A stretch of DNA of 64,000 nt from Alphaproteobacteria bacterium (GTDB lineage Bacteria > Pseudomonadota > Alphaproteobacteria > Sphingomonadales > JAKSBY01). Below the pieces are notes generated by a model. That model saw nothing but the letters and a program-made list of their open reading frames with translations, ran no database searches and was not told the DNA's origin. The stretch spans positions 84,732 through 148,731 of the forward strand of contig JAJFIV010000033.1 in the NCBI GenBank assembly GCA_021774625.1, in the 5' to 3' direction. Position numbers and translations under genes: made by a program. Position 1 is the stretch's first letter; each line of letters begins with the position of its first letter. This document shows positions 16,663 to 26,001 of this stretch, piece after piece.

Positions 16663-17616
16663 ATGCAGAAATCAGCCAGAATTAAATTTTTGGGCCGGAC
16701 TGGTCTTGTCCTGGGCTTGACCGCATTTATGGCAAGTGGTCTGACGCCGGATTATACGGCACTTGCCGCGGGTGGCGGCAGCGGAGGCGGCGGTGCAGGC
16801 GGACTTTCGGCCCCCCAGACGCCGAAGAAGGATCCTGCCCCCTATTACCGGCAGGGCCTGCTGGATTTGAAGGCGGGAGATTACCGGGCGGCGGAAAAGA
16901 ATTTCAAGGAAGTGCTGAGCGTGGTGCCGCGGGATGCCAAATCCAACTATTTCATGGGCATGGCGAAAATCGCCGGGGAAGACGTGAAGGGCGCGGAACG
17001 CTATCTGAAAAAGGCCGTCAAGTATGACCAGACCTTTTATGACGCCCGCAAGGAACTGGGCCTGGTCTATCTGCAACTCGATAAAACCGATAAAGCGGAA
17101 AAAGAACTGCAGGCCCTGGAAAAAGCCGTCAAAAATTGCGGTGACTGCCGGCCGACGGAACGCAGCCAAGCCGAGGCCGCCCATGCCGCCCTGAAAGCCG
17201 CCATTGAAGGCGGCTCCATGACCGAAGACCAGGTTGGCTCCCTGCTGTTCGAAGAAGGGGATGCGGACCTGACCTACCGAAGCGCCGTTTCGCTGATTAA
17301 TGAGGAAAAATTTGGCGCGGCAATTCTGGAATTGAAACGCAGCGCCGCCATTTACGGTCCGCATCCGGATATCCTCAATTATCTCGGTTTCACCCACCGG
17401 AAAGTCGGCCAGTATGACGTGGCGATAGGCTATTACCGGCAGGCGCTGGCCATCGCGCCCAATCATCGGGGGGCAACCGAATATCTCGGTGAACTTTACG
17501 TACAGCTCGGCCAGCTGGATCAGGCCAGGGCTCAACTCGCAAAACTAAGTGATATTTGCACCTTTGGTTGCGCCGAAGAAGAAGATCTGCGGGTTTTGAT
17601 TGATACGGCACCGTAA
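16663..17616 (+). CDS. Exported tetratricopeptide-repeat protein
   Basis: 317 residues with a good ribosome site (GGGAGG, 5 bases before the ATG). A signal peptide of ~35 residues is followed by a glycine-rich linker (GGGSGGGGAGG) and a proline-rich stretch. TPR units follow: YYRQGLLDLKAGDYRAAEKNF, SNYFMGMAKIAGEDVKGAERYL and YDARKELGLVYLQ, and near the end ILNYLGFTHRKVGQYDVAIGYY with a further LGELYVQLG repeat. Cysteines cluster in NCGDC and CTFGC. TPR proteins scaffold protein complexes; here the partner may be the cytochrome encoded next, whose start overlaps this gene. No enzymatic domain is visible. Confidence 0.85.
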   Translation: MQKSARIKFLGRTGLVLGLTAFMASGLTPDYTALAAGGGSGGGGAGGLSAPQTPKKDPAPYYRQGLLDLKAGDYRAAEKNFKEVLSVVPRDAKSNYFMGMAKIAGEDVKGAERYLKKAVKYDQTFYDARKELGLVYLQLDKTDKAEKELQALEKAVKNCGDCRPTERSQAEAAHAALKAAIEGGSMTEDQVGSLLFEEGDADLTYRSAVSLINEEKFGAAILELKRSAAIYGPHPDILNYLGFTHRKVGQYDVAIGYYRQALAIAPNHRGATEYLGELYVQLGQLDQARAQLAKLSDICTFGCAEEEDLRVLIDTAP

Positions 17617-18589
17617 GTTTTTCCGGTTCCTGTTATGGCGGGTCATCTGGGGCGCGGTCTTTTTGGCCGCCGCCATTTCTTATGCCCATGCGCAGCCGCT
17701 GTCCGATCTGAAGTGGCTGCCGGCAGATGCCGATGTCGCAACCCTTCTGACCAGCGCGCCCCCGGAATGCCTGTTTCCGCCGTCAAATCCCGATAAAATT
17801 TACCCCATAGAAGTGGGCCGGGTCGCCTTTCGCGCTCCCGCGCTTTTGGGCGGACCGGCGGCACGGGAAGGACTGAGTTGCCAGAACTGCCATATCAACG
17901 GTCACGCCAACCCGCATTTTTTTCTGGAAGGTCTGTCGGATGCGCCCGGCACAGTGGACCCGACCTCCAGCATTTTCAGCAAGGTCCGCGGCGATGGTGT
18001 TTTCAACCCGGTCCCTATCCCGACCCTGGTTGGCGCAAATAGCAAAAAAACATTCGGCCATGAGCAGAAAGAGCCCTCTCTTGAGAATTTTACCCGGGGT
18101 GTGATTGAGGATGAATTTCAGGGAGCGCCGCCCCATCCGGTCATTTTTAACGGGCTGGTCGCTTATATCCGGGAACTTAATCCCGCCCTATGCCGTTTTT
18201 CTGATCCGGAGCCCATTACCCTGACCGGCGATATTGCCGATCTAGACCGCGCCGCGCAAACCCTGGTGATGGCTTTGGAAAAGGAAGACGCAGCGGTAGC
18301 CGATTTTCTTCTGGTGGCGATCCGTGGCATCCTCGGGCGAATGCATGAACGGTTCAGCCCGCAAGGACTTCAGGATCAGCGCAGCAGACTGGCGGAATTA
18401 AGCCAGGCGCTGGGCGCCATCCGGAGCTTGATCAGCCGTGATCCGGCTGCGGCCAAAACACAAGCCCTCGCCTGGAGGGAGAAGATACCGGCTGTCGCCG
18501 CATGGTTATCAATCGGCGAAGACCGGTCTTTCTATCGCCGGACTATTCTGGAAACTCATTTGCGCCAAACTGAAAAGGAAAACCAATAA
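17600..18589 (+). CDS. Exported mono-haem c-type cytochrome-like protein
   Basis: 329 residues from a TTG at 17600, which overlaps the TPR gene by 17 bp; no ATG lies before the signal peptide, so TTG is the likely start. The signal peptide spans about residues 1-31 (ends YAHAQ). A single CXXCH haem motif is in LSCQNCH (near residue 93), preceded by GRVAFRAPALLGG and followed by a long conserved-looking stretch (SSIFSKVRGDGVFNP, KEPSLENFTRGVIEDEF). This arrangement recalls cytochrome c peroxidase/MauG-like domains, but only one haem site is seen. The C-terminal ~120 residues are helical without a known motif. Function unknown; a periplasmic electron carrier is the simplest idea. Confidence 0.75.
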   Translation: MIRHRKFFRFLLWRVIWGAVFLAAAISYAHAQPLSDLKWLPADADVATLLTSAPPECLFPPSNPDKIYPIEVGRVAFRAPALLGGPAAREGLSCQNCHINGHANPHFFLEGLSDAPGTVDPTSSIFSKVRGDGVFNPVPIPTLVGANSKKTFGHEQKEPSLENFTRGVIEDEFQGAPPHPVIFNGLVAYIRELNPALCRFSDPEPITLTGDIADLDRAAQTLVMALEKEDAAVADFLLVAIRGILGRMHERFSPQGLQDQRSRLAELSQALGAIRSLISRDPAAAKTQALAWREKIPAVAAWLSIGEDRSFYRRTILETHLRQTEKENQ

Positions 18590-19050
18590 TGATTTTGCGA
18601 ACCATCTCCTCTTTTCTGTTATTGATATTAATGGCCGGGTGGACATTTTCCGCCTCGGCCAGCGATCTGGTTAAAAAGAAAAGCAGCTACAGCGTAGCGG
18701 CAACCCTGGACCGGCTGGAGGCCATATTGCAGGAACGGTCCATCGCCGTTATGGCGCGGATCGATCATCAGAAGGGCGCGGAGAAAACCGGAAAAACCCT
18801 CAGGCCGACCCAGCTTTTGCTGTTCGGCAATCCCGCCATCGGCACGCAGCTGATGCAACTTGATCAGATGGCAGGCATTGCCCTGCCCATGAAAGTTCTC
18901 GCCTGGCAGGATGCCGAAGGAAGTGTCTGGATTGCTTATGAGGAACCCGCTTCTCTTGCAATGCGCTTTCAAATTCCGGCGGATCATCCGGCCCTTCAGA
19001 CCATGGCAAACGCCCTTAAGAATTTCACTGATGAGGCGGCGCGGCCATAA
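18589..19050 (+). CDS. Exported DUF302-family protein
   Basis: 153 residues. A signal peptide (ILRTISSFLLLILMAGWTFSASA) is followed by a DUF302 domain: SYSVAATLDRLEAILQERSIAVMARIDHQKGA, PTQLLLFGNPAIGTQLM, and a DHPALQTMANAL end. DUF302 proteins are small, often periplasmic, and of unclear function; several lie beside sulfur or redox genes. Its ATG overlaps the stop of the cytochrome gene (TAATG), so the two are coupled. The domain's conserved segments are full length. Confidence 0.88.
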   Translation: MILRTISSFLLLILMAGWTFSASASDLVKKKSSYSVAATLDRLEAILQERSIAVMARIDHQKGAEKTGKTLRPTQLLLFGNPAIGTQLMQLDQMAGIALPMKVLAWQDAEGSVWIAYEEPASLAMRFQIPADHPALQTMANALKNFTDEAARP

Positions 19051-19098
19051 TCCAAAGAGAAATTCGGGCCGGGAACCTCGGATGGCGCGCCGAAGTTC

Positions 19099-20826
19099 TC
19101 AGACAGGTTCTTTCTCAGCCTCGCACGCGGTTATATTGACGGGCGCTTCACCGACTTTGACAAAACATCCCTTGCCGGCGTTTTTCGCCTCATAGAGAGC
19201 CTGATCGGCGACCTGTATCAGGGTCTTCCGGGTTTCCGCATCGTCGGGGATGAAGCCGGCGCCGATACTGACGCCGATCTGAATCTCGGCGCCATCAACC
19301 AACATCGGCTGGGAAAGCCGCTCTATAATCCGCGCAAGCGGGATATCGATGGCGTCTCTTTCCTCTATGCCATGGAAAATAATGGCAAATTCATCGCCGC
19401 CCAGCCGGGCGACATTATCAACCTCGCGCACCACATTGGTGAGAATTCCGGCCACCTGTTTTAAAAGAGCATCCCCCGCGGGATGCCCGTAAGTGTCATT
19501 CACGGCCTTAAAGCTGTCAAGATCCAGCATGGCAAGACCAACGCGGCATTTATCCCGCCGGGACATGGTGATTTTCTCGGTGAGTTTCTGATTGAAATGA
19601 TTGCGGTTGGCGAGACCGGTCAGGGGATCCTGCAGCGCCATGCGGCGGATAATTTCCTCGCTCTTTTTGCGCTCGGTCACATCCGTGTAAGTGCTTACCA
19701 AGCCGCCGCCCGGCATCGGATCGCCACGAACTTCGATATAGGTGCCATTGGCGCGCCGGCGCTCATAATGATGGGATTCGATGGCATTCCTGTCCTTGAT
19801 CCGCGCCATCCGGTCAGCAACGATGTTATCGACATTGCTTTCCCCATATTCTCCGCGTTCCGCATTGAAACGGATGACATCTTCCATGGTCCGGCCGACC
19901 ACGAGAAAATTATCCGGCAGATCGAGGATATCCTGGAAATTCTTATTCCAGATCATCAGGTTCATATTTCGATCAAAGACGGAAACACCCTGGGAAATAT
20001 TCTCCAGAACCGCTTTCAGGAAAATGGACTTTTCCTCGGCCTCCTGCCGGGTGAATGTCAGTTCTTCCATCAGCATGACATTTTCCGCAGCGGCGTTTTC
20101 CACCGCCTGACGCTCGGAACTCAGATCCAGAACATATTGCTCAAGCTCCTCATGGGACGCTGTCGCCGCCTTGGTTTTATAAAAGTTTTTACGGGCCCGG
20201 CGATTGGCCCCCACAGAGTACGACAAACAGCAGGCCGCAAAGATAAAAAGCGCCAGACTGAAAAGTAAGAATTCAAGCTTTTCCGCCGCAACCTGCCAGC
20301 CGGAAACGGCGAAGGACCCATAAATCCAGAGCCCGGAAACAACCACTTGGAAAAAATTATTGGGAATAAAAAGGGTAAAAAATACCAATTCAATGGCAAC
20401 AATCAGCATATATTGCTGCCAGGCGACCTCCCCCGAAAACACTATCCTTGCATCGGTGACAGCCATTGCAATGGCGCAAGCCACAATCAACCATTGAAAG
20501 ACCCTTACGGATTTTACGGTTTGGGGAATGAAAATAAGGATGGCGACGATTGCAAGCAGGGCAATTTTAAAAAATCCCGTCGCTATGGAACCGCTTGCGC
20601 CCTCGCCGTTCAGAAAAGCCGGCAGGAAACTGAAGGTCAGAACGATTACCGCGGCAATCAGACCCTTTTGCGCCTGACGGGCGGCAGCATGCCGGATTTC
20701 GTGGCGGTAAACGGTTTCATCGGCAGCATTGGCGAACTCACCCGAGAAGGGTGAGATTTGCGCGCCCAAGCGATACACTCCGCGCTCAGGCAGTACCGTC
20801 TCGTTCTGTAGCTGATAATCTCCCAC
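19099..20826 (-). CDS. Membrane diguanylate cyclase with PAS domain
   Basis: 575 residues from GTG 20826. About six transmembrane helices span ~55-215; a coiled coil (~220-270) leads to a PAS domain of the PAS-7 type (~280-395; SVFDRNMNLMIWNKNF, then VTERKKSEE). GGDEF at ~400-560 has DPLTGLANRNHF, LDLDSFKAVNDTYGH and an intact GGDEF (RLGGDEFAI) with an RxxD inhibitory site (REVD) five residues before. It should make c-di-GMP under product inhibition. No EAL domain. It is convergent with the DUF302 gene and divergent from the cystathionine beta-synthase gene. Confidence 0.9.
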   Translation of the reverse strand: MGDYQLQNETVLPERGVYRLGAQISPFSGEFANAADETVYRHEIRHAAARQAQKGLIAAVIVLTFSFLPAFLNGEGASGSIATGFFKIALLAIVAILIFIPQTVKSVRVFQWLIVACAIAMAVTDARIVFSGEVAWQQYMLIVAIELVFFTLFIPNNFFQVVVSGLWIYGSFAVSGWQVAAEKLEFLLFSLALFIFAACCLSYSVGANRRARKNFYKTKAATASHEELEQYVLDLSSERQAVENAAAENVMLMEELTFTRQEAEEKSIFLKAVLENISQGVSVFDRNMNLMIWNKNFQDILDLPDNFLVVGRTMEDVIRFNAERGEYGESNVDNIVADRMARIKDRNAIESHHYERRRANGTYIEVRGDPMPGGGLVSTYTDVTERKKSEEIIRRMALQDPLTGLANRNHFNQKLTEKITMSRRDKCRVGLAMLDLDSFKAVNDTYGHPAGDALLKQVAGILTNVVREVDNVARLGGDEFAIIFHGIEERDAIDIPLARIIERLSQPMLVDGAEIQIGVSIGAGFIPDDAETRKTLIQVADQALYEAKNAGKGCFVKVGEAPVNITACEAEKEPV

Positions 20827-21049
20827 AACGCCCCCGAATCACTGTTACTCACCGGAACCGAACAGTCCCGACAGCGCATATTGCCATGCGGGGGGTAAAT
20901 TGATCCTTAACCAAGAAAAATTAACCGTTTTTGACTTTGAAAGGCCTCTCTTTCATTTGCGGATATTTCATCGGTATGAACCGCTATTGAACTCTTTAAC
21001 CACTCCCTATAGTGATGAGGGGAACAAAGACCTTGTCGGGGAAGTATTC

Positions 21050-22441
21050 ATGTCCACTCTGCAACCGCCCGCTGAAAACGCCCTTGAGATGATAGGCAAC
21101 ACGCCGATGCTGCGCGTGTCAAAAATTGACACAGGCCCCTGCACGTTATTCCTCAAACTTGAAAGCCAGAATCCGGGAGGCTCCATTAAGGACCGGATCG
21201 CTCTTTCCATGATTGATGCGGCCGAGCGCGAAGGGAAGATCAAACCCGGCGGCACCCTGATTGAGGCAACGGCCGGCAATACCGGCCTGGGCCTTGCCCT
21301 GGTGGCGGCCCAGAAGGGTTACAAGCTGACCCTGGTAATCCCCGACAAAATGAGCCAGGAAAAAATTTTCCACTTGCGGGCACTGGGCGCCGAAGTTGTG
21401 ATGACCCGGTCCGATGTCGAAAAGGGCCATCCGGAATATTATCAGGATATGGCCCTGGCGATTGCCGCCAAAACACCCAATTCCTTTTTCGTCAATCAGT
21501 TCGGCAATGCCGCCAATCCGCTGGCCCATGAGACCACGACCGGCCCGGAAATCTGGAAGCAGATGGCCTATAATGTGGACGCCATTGTCGTCGGCGTTGG
21601 TTCCGGTGGCACCGTCACCGGCCTCGGGCGGTTTTTTCAGTCGGTCTCACCGGATACGGAAATGGTGCTGGCGGATCCGGAAGGCTCGGTCCTGGCGGAA
21701 GCGGTCAGGACCGGCACACCGGCGGCCGAGGTCGGCTCCTGGGTGGTGGAGGGCATCGGCGAAGATTTTATCCCTGATATTCTTGATCTGTCTCTGGTCA
21801 AGAAAGCCTATGCCATTTCCGATCAGGAAAGTCTGATGACCATCCGCGCGCTTCTGAATAAAGAAGCGATCCTGGCCGGCACGTCCTCCGGCACCCTGAT
21901 CGCCGCCGCTCTCCGTTACTGCCGCGAACAGACGACGCCGAAACGGGTGGTCAGTTTTGTCTGCGACACCGGCAACAAATATCTTTCAAAAGCTTATAAC
22001 GACAACTGGATGATCGAACAGGGCTTTATCAAACGGACGCCGCGCGGCGATCTGCGCGATCTGATTATCCGCCGCCAGAAGGACCGGGCAGTGGTGACGG
22101 CAACGCCAAATGACACATTGCTCGCCGCCTATAACCGGATGAAGCTTTATGACATCAGCCAGCTCCCGGTTCTGGATGAATCCGGAAAACTTGCCGGCAT
22201 TATCGATGAAATGGATATCCTGCTGCGGGTTGGTGATGATCCCGACCGTTTTTCCATCAAAGTGTCGGACGTCATGACGTCGAAGCTTGAAACCCTGCCG
22301 CCCACCGCCGGTCTTCGCGACCTGCTGCCGATATTCGAGCGTGGCATGGTTGCAATTATTGCTGACAATGACCAGTTTTATGGACTGATTACCCGCATTG
22401 ACATGGTAAACCATTTGCGGGCAAAACTGCGCGACCATTAA
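21050..22441 (+). CDS. Cystathionine beta-synthase with C-terminal CBS pair
   Basis: 463 residues from ATG 21050 (GGGGAAG just upstream); the frame is open to 20900 but those extra residues fit nothing. It condenses serine and homocysteine to cystathionine. Fold type II PLP domain: NTPML, PLP lysine K47 in NPGGSIKDR, TAGNTGLGLAL, and GSGGTVTGLG for phosphate binding. Residues ~340-463 form two CBS repeats (VVTATPNDTLLAAYNRM; IKVSDVMTSKLETLPP), a regulatory adenosyl-binding module. The neighbour is a gamma-lyase-type enzyme, so the pair probably makes cysteine from homocysteine. A cysteine synthase role is less likely given the CBS tail and neighbour. Confidence 0.88.
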   Translation: MSTLQPPAENALEMIGNTPMLRVSKIDTGPCTLFLKLESQNPGGSIKDRIALSMIDAAEREGKIKPGGTLIEATAGNTGLGLALVAAQKGYKLTLVIPDKMSQEKIFHLRALGAEVVMTRSDVEKGHPEYYQDMALAIAAKTPNSFFVNQFGNAANPLAHETTTGPEIWKQMAYNVDAIVVGVGSGGTVTGLGRFFQSVSPDTEMVLADPEGSVLAEAVRTGTPAAEVGSWVVEGIGEDFIPDILDLSLVKKAYAISDQESLMTIRALLNKEAILAGTSSGTLIAAALRYCREQTTPKRVVSFVCDTGNKYLSKAYNDNWMIEQGFIKRTPRGDLRDLIIRRQKDRAVVTATPNDTLLAAYNRMKLYDISQLPVLDESGKLAGIIDEMDILLRVGDDPDRFSIKVSDVMTSKLETLPPTAGLRDLLPIFERGMVAIIADNDQFYGLITRIDMVNHLRAKLRDH

Positions 22442-22460
22442 ATCCGACAGGATGATCTCA

Positions 22461-23624
22461 ATGACAAACAGCAAAAACCGCCTCGGCTTCGCGACGCGCA
22501 CCATTCATGCCGGCCAGTCTCCCGATCCCACTACCGGGGCGGTTATGATGCCGATCTATGCCTCCTCCACCTATGTGCAGGAAAGTCCGGGCAAGCACAA
22601 AGGCTATGAATATTCCCGCAGTCAGAACCCGACCCGGATGGCTTATGAGCGCTGTATCGCCGATCTGGAAAATGGCGCATCGGGCTATGCCTTCGCATCC
22701 GGCATGGCGGCGACCGCGACCATTCTGGAGCTGCTTGATACCGGCGATCATGTCATCGCCATGGACGATCTTTACGGCGGCACCTACCGATTGTTTCACC
22801 GGGTGCGCGAACGGTCCGCCGGTTTAACCTTCAGCTTTGCCGATCTCGCCGACCCCGCCAAGCTGGAAGCGGCGATCAAGCCGGAAACCAAAATGATCTG
22901 GGTGGAAACGCCGACCAACCCGCTGTTGAAACTGGTCGATCTGGCTGCGATCACCAAGATTGCCAGACAGCATGACATAGTCACCGTGTGCGATAACACC
23001 TTCGCCACCCCCTATTGCCAGCGTCCGCTGGATTTCGGCTTTGATGTCGTCATGCATTCCGCCAGCAAATATCTCGGCGGCCATTCCGATATTATCGGCG
23101 GCGTTGCAGTCGTTGGCGAAAATCCGGAATTACAGGACAAGATGGCGTTTTTGCAAAATTCCATCGGCGGCATTGCCGGGCCGTTCGACAGTTTCCTGGC
23201 GCTGCGCGGTCTGAAGACCCTGTCTTTGCGGATGGAGCGTCATTCTGGCAATGCCATGGCCATAGCAGAGTGGCTGCAACAGCATCCGAAAGTCGCAAAA
23301 GTCTACTATCCCGGCCTGGCCAGCCATGCGCAGCATGATCTCGCAAAACGGCAAATGGACCATTATTCCGGCATGATCACCGCCGTCCTTACGGGCGGAC
23401 TTGCGGAAGCCCGGCGCTTTCTGGAACGCTGCGATCTGTTTGCGCTGGCGGAAAGCCTCGGCGGTGTTGAAAGCCTGATCGAACATCCCGCCATTATGAC
23501 CCACGCCTCGGTGCCGGAAAAAGAACGGGCCAGGCTCGGTATTTCCGATAGTCTGGTGCGGCTTTCCGCCGGCGTTGAGAATGTGGATGACTTGATTGCC
23601 GATCTGGATTATGCGCTAAAGTAA
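22461..23624 (+). CDS. Cystathionine gamma-lyase / gamma-synthase family PLP enzyme
   Basis: 387 residues from ATG 22461; AGGA lies eight bases upstream, whereas the in-frame ATG at 22452 overlaps that AGGA. Cys/Met metabolism PLP fold: YSRSQNPTRMAYE, ASGMAAT, ETPTNPLLKL, VCDNTFATPYCQRPL, PLP lysine K203 in SASKYLGGHSD, and SLGGVESLIEHPA near the end. Next to a beta-synthase, cleavage of cystathionine to cysteine, 2-oxobutyrate and ammonia is the likely reaction. Gamma-synthase or methionine gamma-lyase activity cannot be excluded from sequence. Confidence 0.87.
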   Translation: MTNSKNRLGFATRTIHAGQSPDPTTGAVMMPIYASSTYVQESPGKHKGYEYSRSQNPTRMAYERCIADLENGASGYAFASGMAATATILELLDTGDHVIAMDDLYGGTYRLFHRVRERSAGLTFSFADLADPAKLEAAIKPETKMIWVETPTNPLLKLVDLAAITKIARQHDIVTVCDNTFATPYCQRPLDFGFDVVMHSASKYLGGHSDIIGGVAVVGENPELQDKMAFLQNSIGGIAGPFDSFLALRGLKTLSLRMERHSGNAMAIAEWLQQHPKVAKVYYPGLASHAQHDLAKRQMDHYSGMITAVLTGGLAEARRFLERCDLFALAESLGGVESLIEHPAIMTHASVPEKERARLGISDSLVRLSAGVENVDDLIADLDYALK

Positions 23625-23643
23625 AAAAACATAAGAGGTAAAG

Positions 23644-25026
23644 ATGGTAAACCGGATACGAATAACAGCGATTATCAGCAGTCTTTTTCTGTTGGCGGCG
23701 GATGCCGGTTATTTCGCGCCACAGGAACTGGGAACCGCAGCTGCTTTGCGTGACCGGGCCCTTGAAGGCAGCGAGGCCTATAATCTGGCTGCCTCGCTGA
23801 CGACGGAAGTGGGACCGCGTCTGGCCGGATCGCCCGGTGACTGGCAGGCCGTGCGCTGGGCCGCCATGAAATTTAAGGAGCTGGGATTCGACCGGGTCTG
23901 GACCGAGCCGGTGCCCATCGACGCCTGGGCGCGGGGCGAAGAAATGGCGACGATTGTCGCGCCCTTTCCGCAAAAACTGGTAGTGACCGCCCTTGGTCTG
24001 AGCGAGCCTACGCCGGAAGACGGGATTGAAGCGGAAATCGCCCATTTCGAGACGCTGGCGGATTTGATGGAAGCCCCTTTGGGTTCGCTTGACGGTCGGA
24101 TTGCCTTCATTTCCAACCGCATGGAACGGACCCGCGACGGCTCCGGTTACGGCCCTGCGGTGCAGGCCCGCAGCCGCGGCGCCATTGAGGCTGCAAAACG
24201 GGGCGCTGTCGCCCTTCTGATCCGTTCCATCGGCACCGACAATCACCGGGTGCCGCACACCGGCGGCATGCGATATGAAGACGGTGCGCCGCGCATTCCC
24301 GCCGCCGCCCTTGCCAACCCGGATGCTGATTTGCTGGTGCGTCAATTGGGATATGACCAGCCGGTTGTGGTGCGGCTGAAACTGGAAACGGAACGCATCG
24401 GCCTTGCGGTCAGCGCCAATGTTATCGGCGAAATCACCGGCAGTGAGAAGCCCGAAGAAGTCATTATTCTCGGCGCCCATCTCGATTCCTGGGATCTGGG
24501 AACGGGGGCCATTGATGACGGCGCGGGCGTCGGCATTGCAATGGCGGCGGCGCATCTGATCGGCCAGTTGGAAGAACGGCCGAAACGGACCATTCGCGTC
24601 GTGCTGTTCGCCGCGGAGGAAGTCGGTCTGGTCGGCGCCCGCAAATATCTCGAAGATCACCTGGGTGAACTTCGCAATCACATCATCGGGGCGGAAAGCG
24701 ATTTCGGGGCCGGCCGCATCTGGCGCTTGTCCAGCGGTGTTTCCGAAAACGCCGTGCCCGTCATGGACGCCATCGCCAGCGTTCTGGAGCCGCTCGGCAT
24801 TGAGCGCGGCGGCAATGAAGCCGGCGGCGGCCCCGACCTGACCCCGTTGCGCGGGGCCGGCATGGCGGTCGCCGGGCTGGACCAGGACGGCACCCTTTAT
24901 TTCGACCTGCATCACACGCCGGATGACACAATGGATAAAATCGACCGCAAAGCCATGGACCAGAATGCCGCCGCCTATGCCGTCTTTGCCTATCTCGCCG
25001 CCCAGTATGACGGCCGGTTCGACTGA
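23644..25026 (+). CDS. Exported M28-family metallopeptidase
   Basis: 460 residues. A signal peptide (~1-22) is followed by a long domain containing a PA-like insert (IAFISNRMER...; RSIGTDNHRVPHTGG) and the M28 catalytic core. Zinc ligands fit GAHLDSWD (His, Asp), the bridging Asp in AIDDGAG, the catalytic EE in LFAAEEVGLVGA, ESD, and His in LHHTPDDTMDKID. This matches the peptidase Q / aminopeptidase group acting on N-termini of peptides or dipeptides. It begins 19 bp after the gamma-lyase gene with AAGAGGTAAAG before the ATG, so probably shares the transcript. Confidence 0.88.
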   Translation: MVNRIRITAIISSLFLLAADAGYFAPQELGTAAALRDRALEGSEAYNLAASLTTEVGPRLAGSPGDWQAVRWAAMKFKELGFDRVWTEPVPIDAWARGEEMATIVAPFPQKLVVTALGLSEPTPEDGIEAEIAHFETLADLMEAPLGSLDGRIAFISNRMERTRDGSGYGPAVQARSRGAIEAAKRGAVALLIRSIGTDNHRVPHTGGMRYEDGAPRIPAAALANPDADLLVRQLGYDQPVVVRLKLETERIGLAVSANVIGEITGSEKPEEVIILGAHLDSWDLGTGAIDDGAGVGIAMAAAHLIGQLEERPKRTIRVVLFAAEEVGLVGARKYLEDHLGELRNHIIGAESDFGAGRIWRLSSGVSENAVPVMDAIASVLEPLGIERGGNEAGGGPDLTPLRGAGMAVAGLDQDGTLYFDLHHTPDDTMDKIDRKAMDQNAAAYAVFAYLAAQYDGRFD

Positions 25027-25033
25027 CCGTTTT

Positions 25034-25999
25034 TCAGCGTTCCTCTTCCCGGTCGGTGGCCAGGGCCGGAGCAAGGGAGAGGTTTGAAACTGTCTGTTGC
25101 AGTTCGGGGTCCATGTCGATATCGAGCGACGCCAGCGCCGGACCAAGCTGCGCTGCCGAACGGGCGCCGATCAGCGGCGCGGTCACGGCCGGATGGGACG
25201 CCACCCAGGCAATGGCCAGACTGACCGGGTGATAGCCATTCTCTTTGGCGAAAGTCACGAACCGTTCTGCCGCCTCATGGTCCTGCGCCTGCTGATAGCG
25301 TTTCTGATACGCCGGATCGGTTTCAAACCGGCCTTTTCCTGACGTCTCTTTCAGATATTTCCCGGTCAGATAGCCGCCCGCAACCGGGCCGTAGGGCAGC
25401 ACACCGAGCCCTTCGCTTTGCGCCATGGGCAGGATTTCGCTCTCGCACTGGCGCTTCAGCAGGTTGTACATGGGCTGGATACAGGTGACGGGCGCGAGAT
25501 TGTGCGCCTCCGTGATGGCCATCGCCTTCATGATCTGCCAGGCGGCGAAATTGCTGATCCCGAGATAGAGGACTTTGCCCTGCCGGACAAAATCATTGAG
25601 CGTCATCAGGCTTTCTTCCAGCGGCGTTTCTTCGTCAAAGGCGTGCATGTAATAGACATCGACATAATCTGTGCCGAGCCGTTTGAGGCTGCCTTCCAGT
25701 GCTTTTGTGAGATGATAACGGCTGAGGCCCCGTTCGTTGACACCACCGCCAACCGGATAATAGGCTTTGGTGGCAAGGATCACATCGTCCCGGTGATCCC
25801 GGATCAGCCGCCCGAGAATCCGTTCCGAGACGCCGTCCGCATAAACATCGGCGCAATCAAAGACATTGATGCCGCTATCCCGGCACAGGCCATAAATCCT
25901 GCCGGATTCCGCCTCGTCCGCGCCATCGCCGAAGGTCATGGTGCCAAAACACAGCGAAGAGACTTTCAGGCCGCTTTTGCCCAGTCTTTTGTAAATCAT
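25034..25999 (-). CDS. Aldo/keto reductase
   Basis: 321 residues. NADPH-dependent (beta/alpha)8 reductase. The tetrad is readable: Asp and Tyr in FDCADVYADG, Lys in ILATKAYYP, His in YYMHAFDEE. The C-terminal cofactor loop is PLIGARSAAQL. Sequence style (YKRLGKSGLKVSSLCFGTMTFG, PLEESLMTLNDFVRQGKV) fits the YajO/Tas-like AKR group; the substrate is not determinable. It is the second gene of a two-gene operon: the exporter gene upstream ends three bases before this ATG. Confidence 0.9.
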   Translation of the reverse strand: MIYKRLGKSGLKVSSLCFGTMTFGDGADEAESGRIYGLCRDSGINVFDCADVYADGVSERILGRLIRDHRDDVILATKAYYPVGGGVNERGLSRYHLTKALEGSLKRLGTDYVDVYYMHAFDEETPLEESLMTLNDFVRQGKVLYLGISNFAAWQIMKAMAITEAHNLAPVTCIQPMYNLLKRQCESEILPMAQSEGLGVLPYGPVAGGYLTGKYLKETSGKGRFETDPAYQKRYQQAQDHEAAERFVTFAKENGYHPVSLAIAWVASHPAVTAPLIGARSAAQLGPALASLDIDMDPELQQTVSNLSLAPALATDREEER

Positions 26000-26001
26000 T
26001 G

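Noticed and set aside
20900..21049. Extension of the cystathionine beta-synthase frame to TTG 20900
   Set aside because: The extra 50 residues match nothing in the family; the ATG at 21050 has a good ribosome site.
23494..25146. A 550-codon minus-strand open frame opposite the gamma-lyase and M28 genes
   Set aside because: It is the antisense of two well-supported genes, has no family motifs, and has the odd composition expected of a shadow frame in GC-rich DNA.
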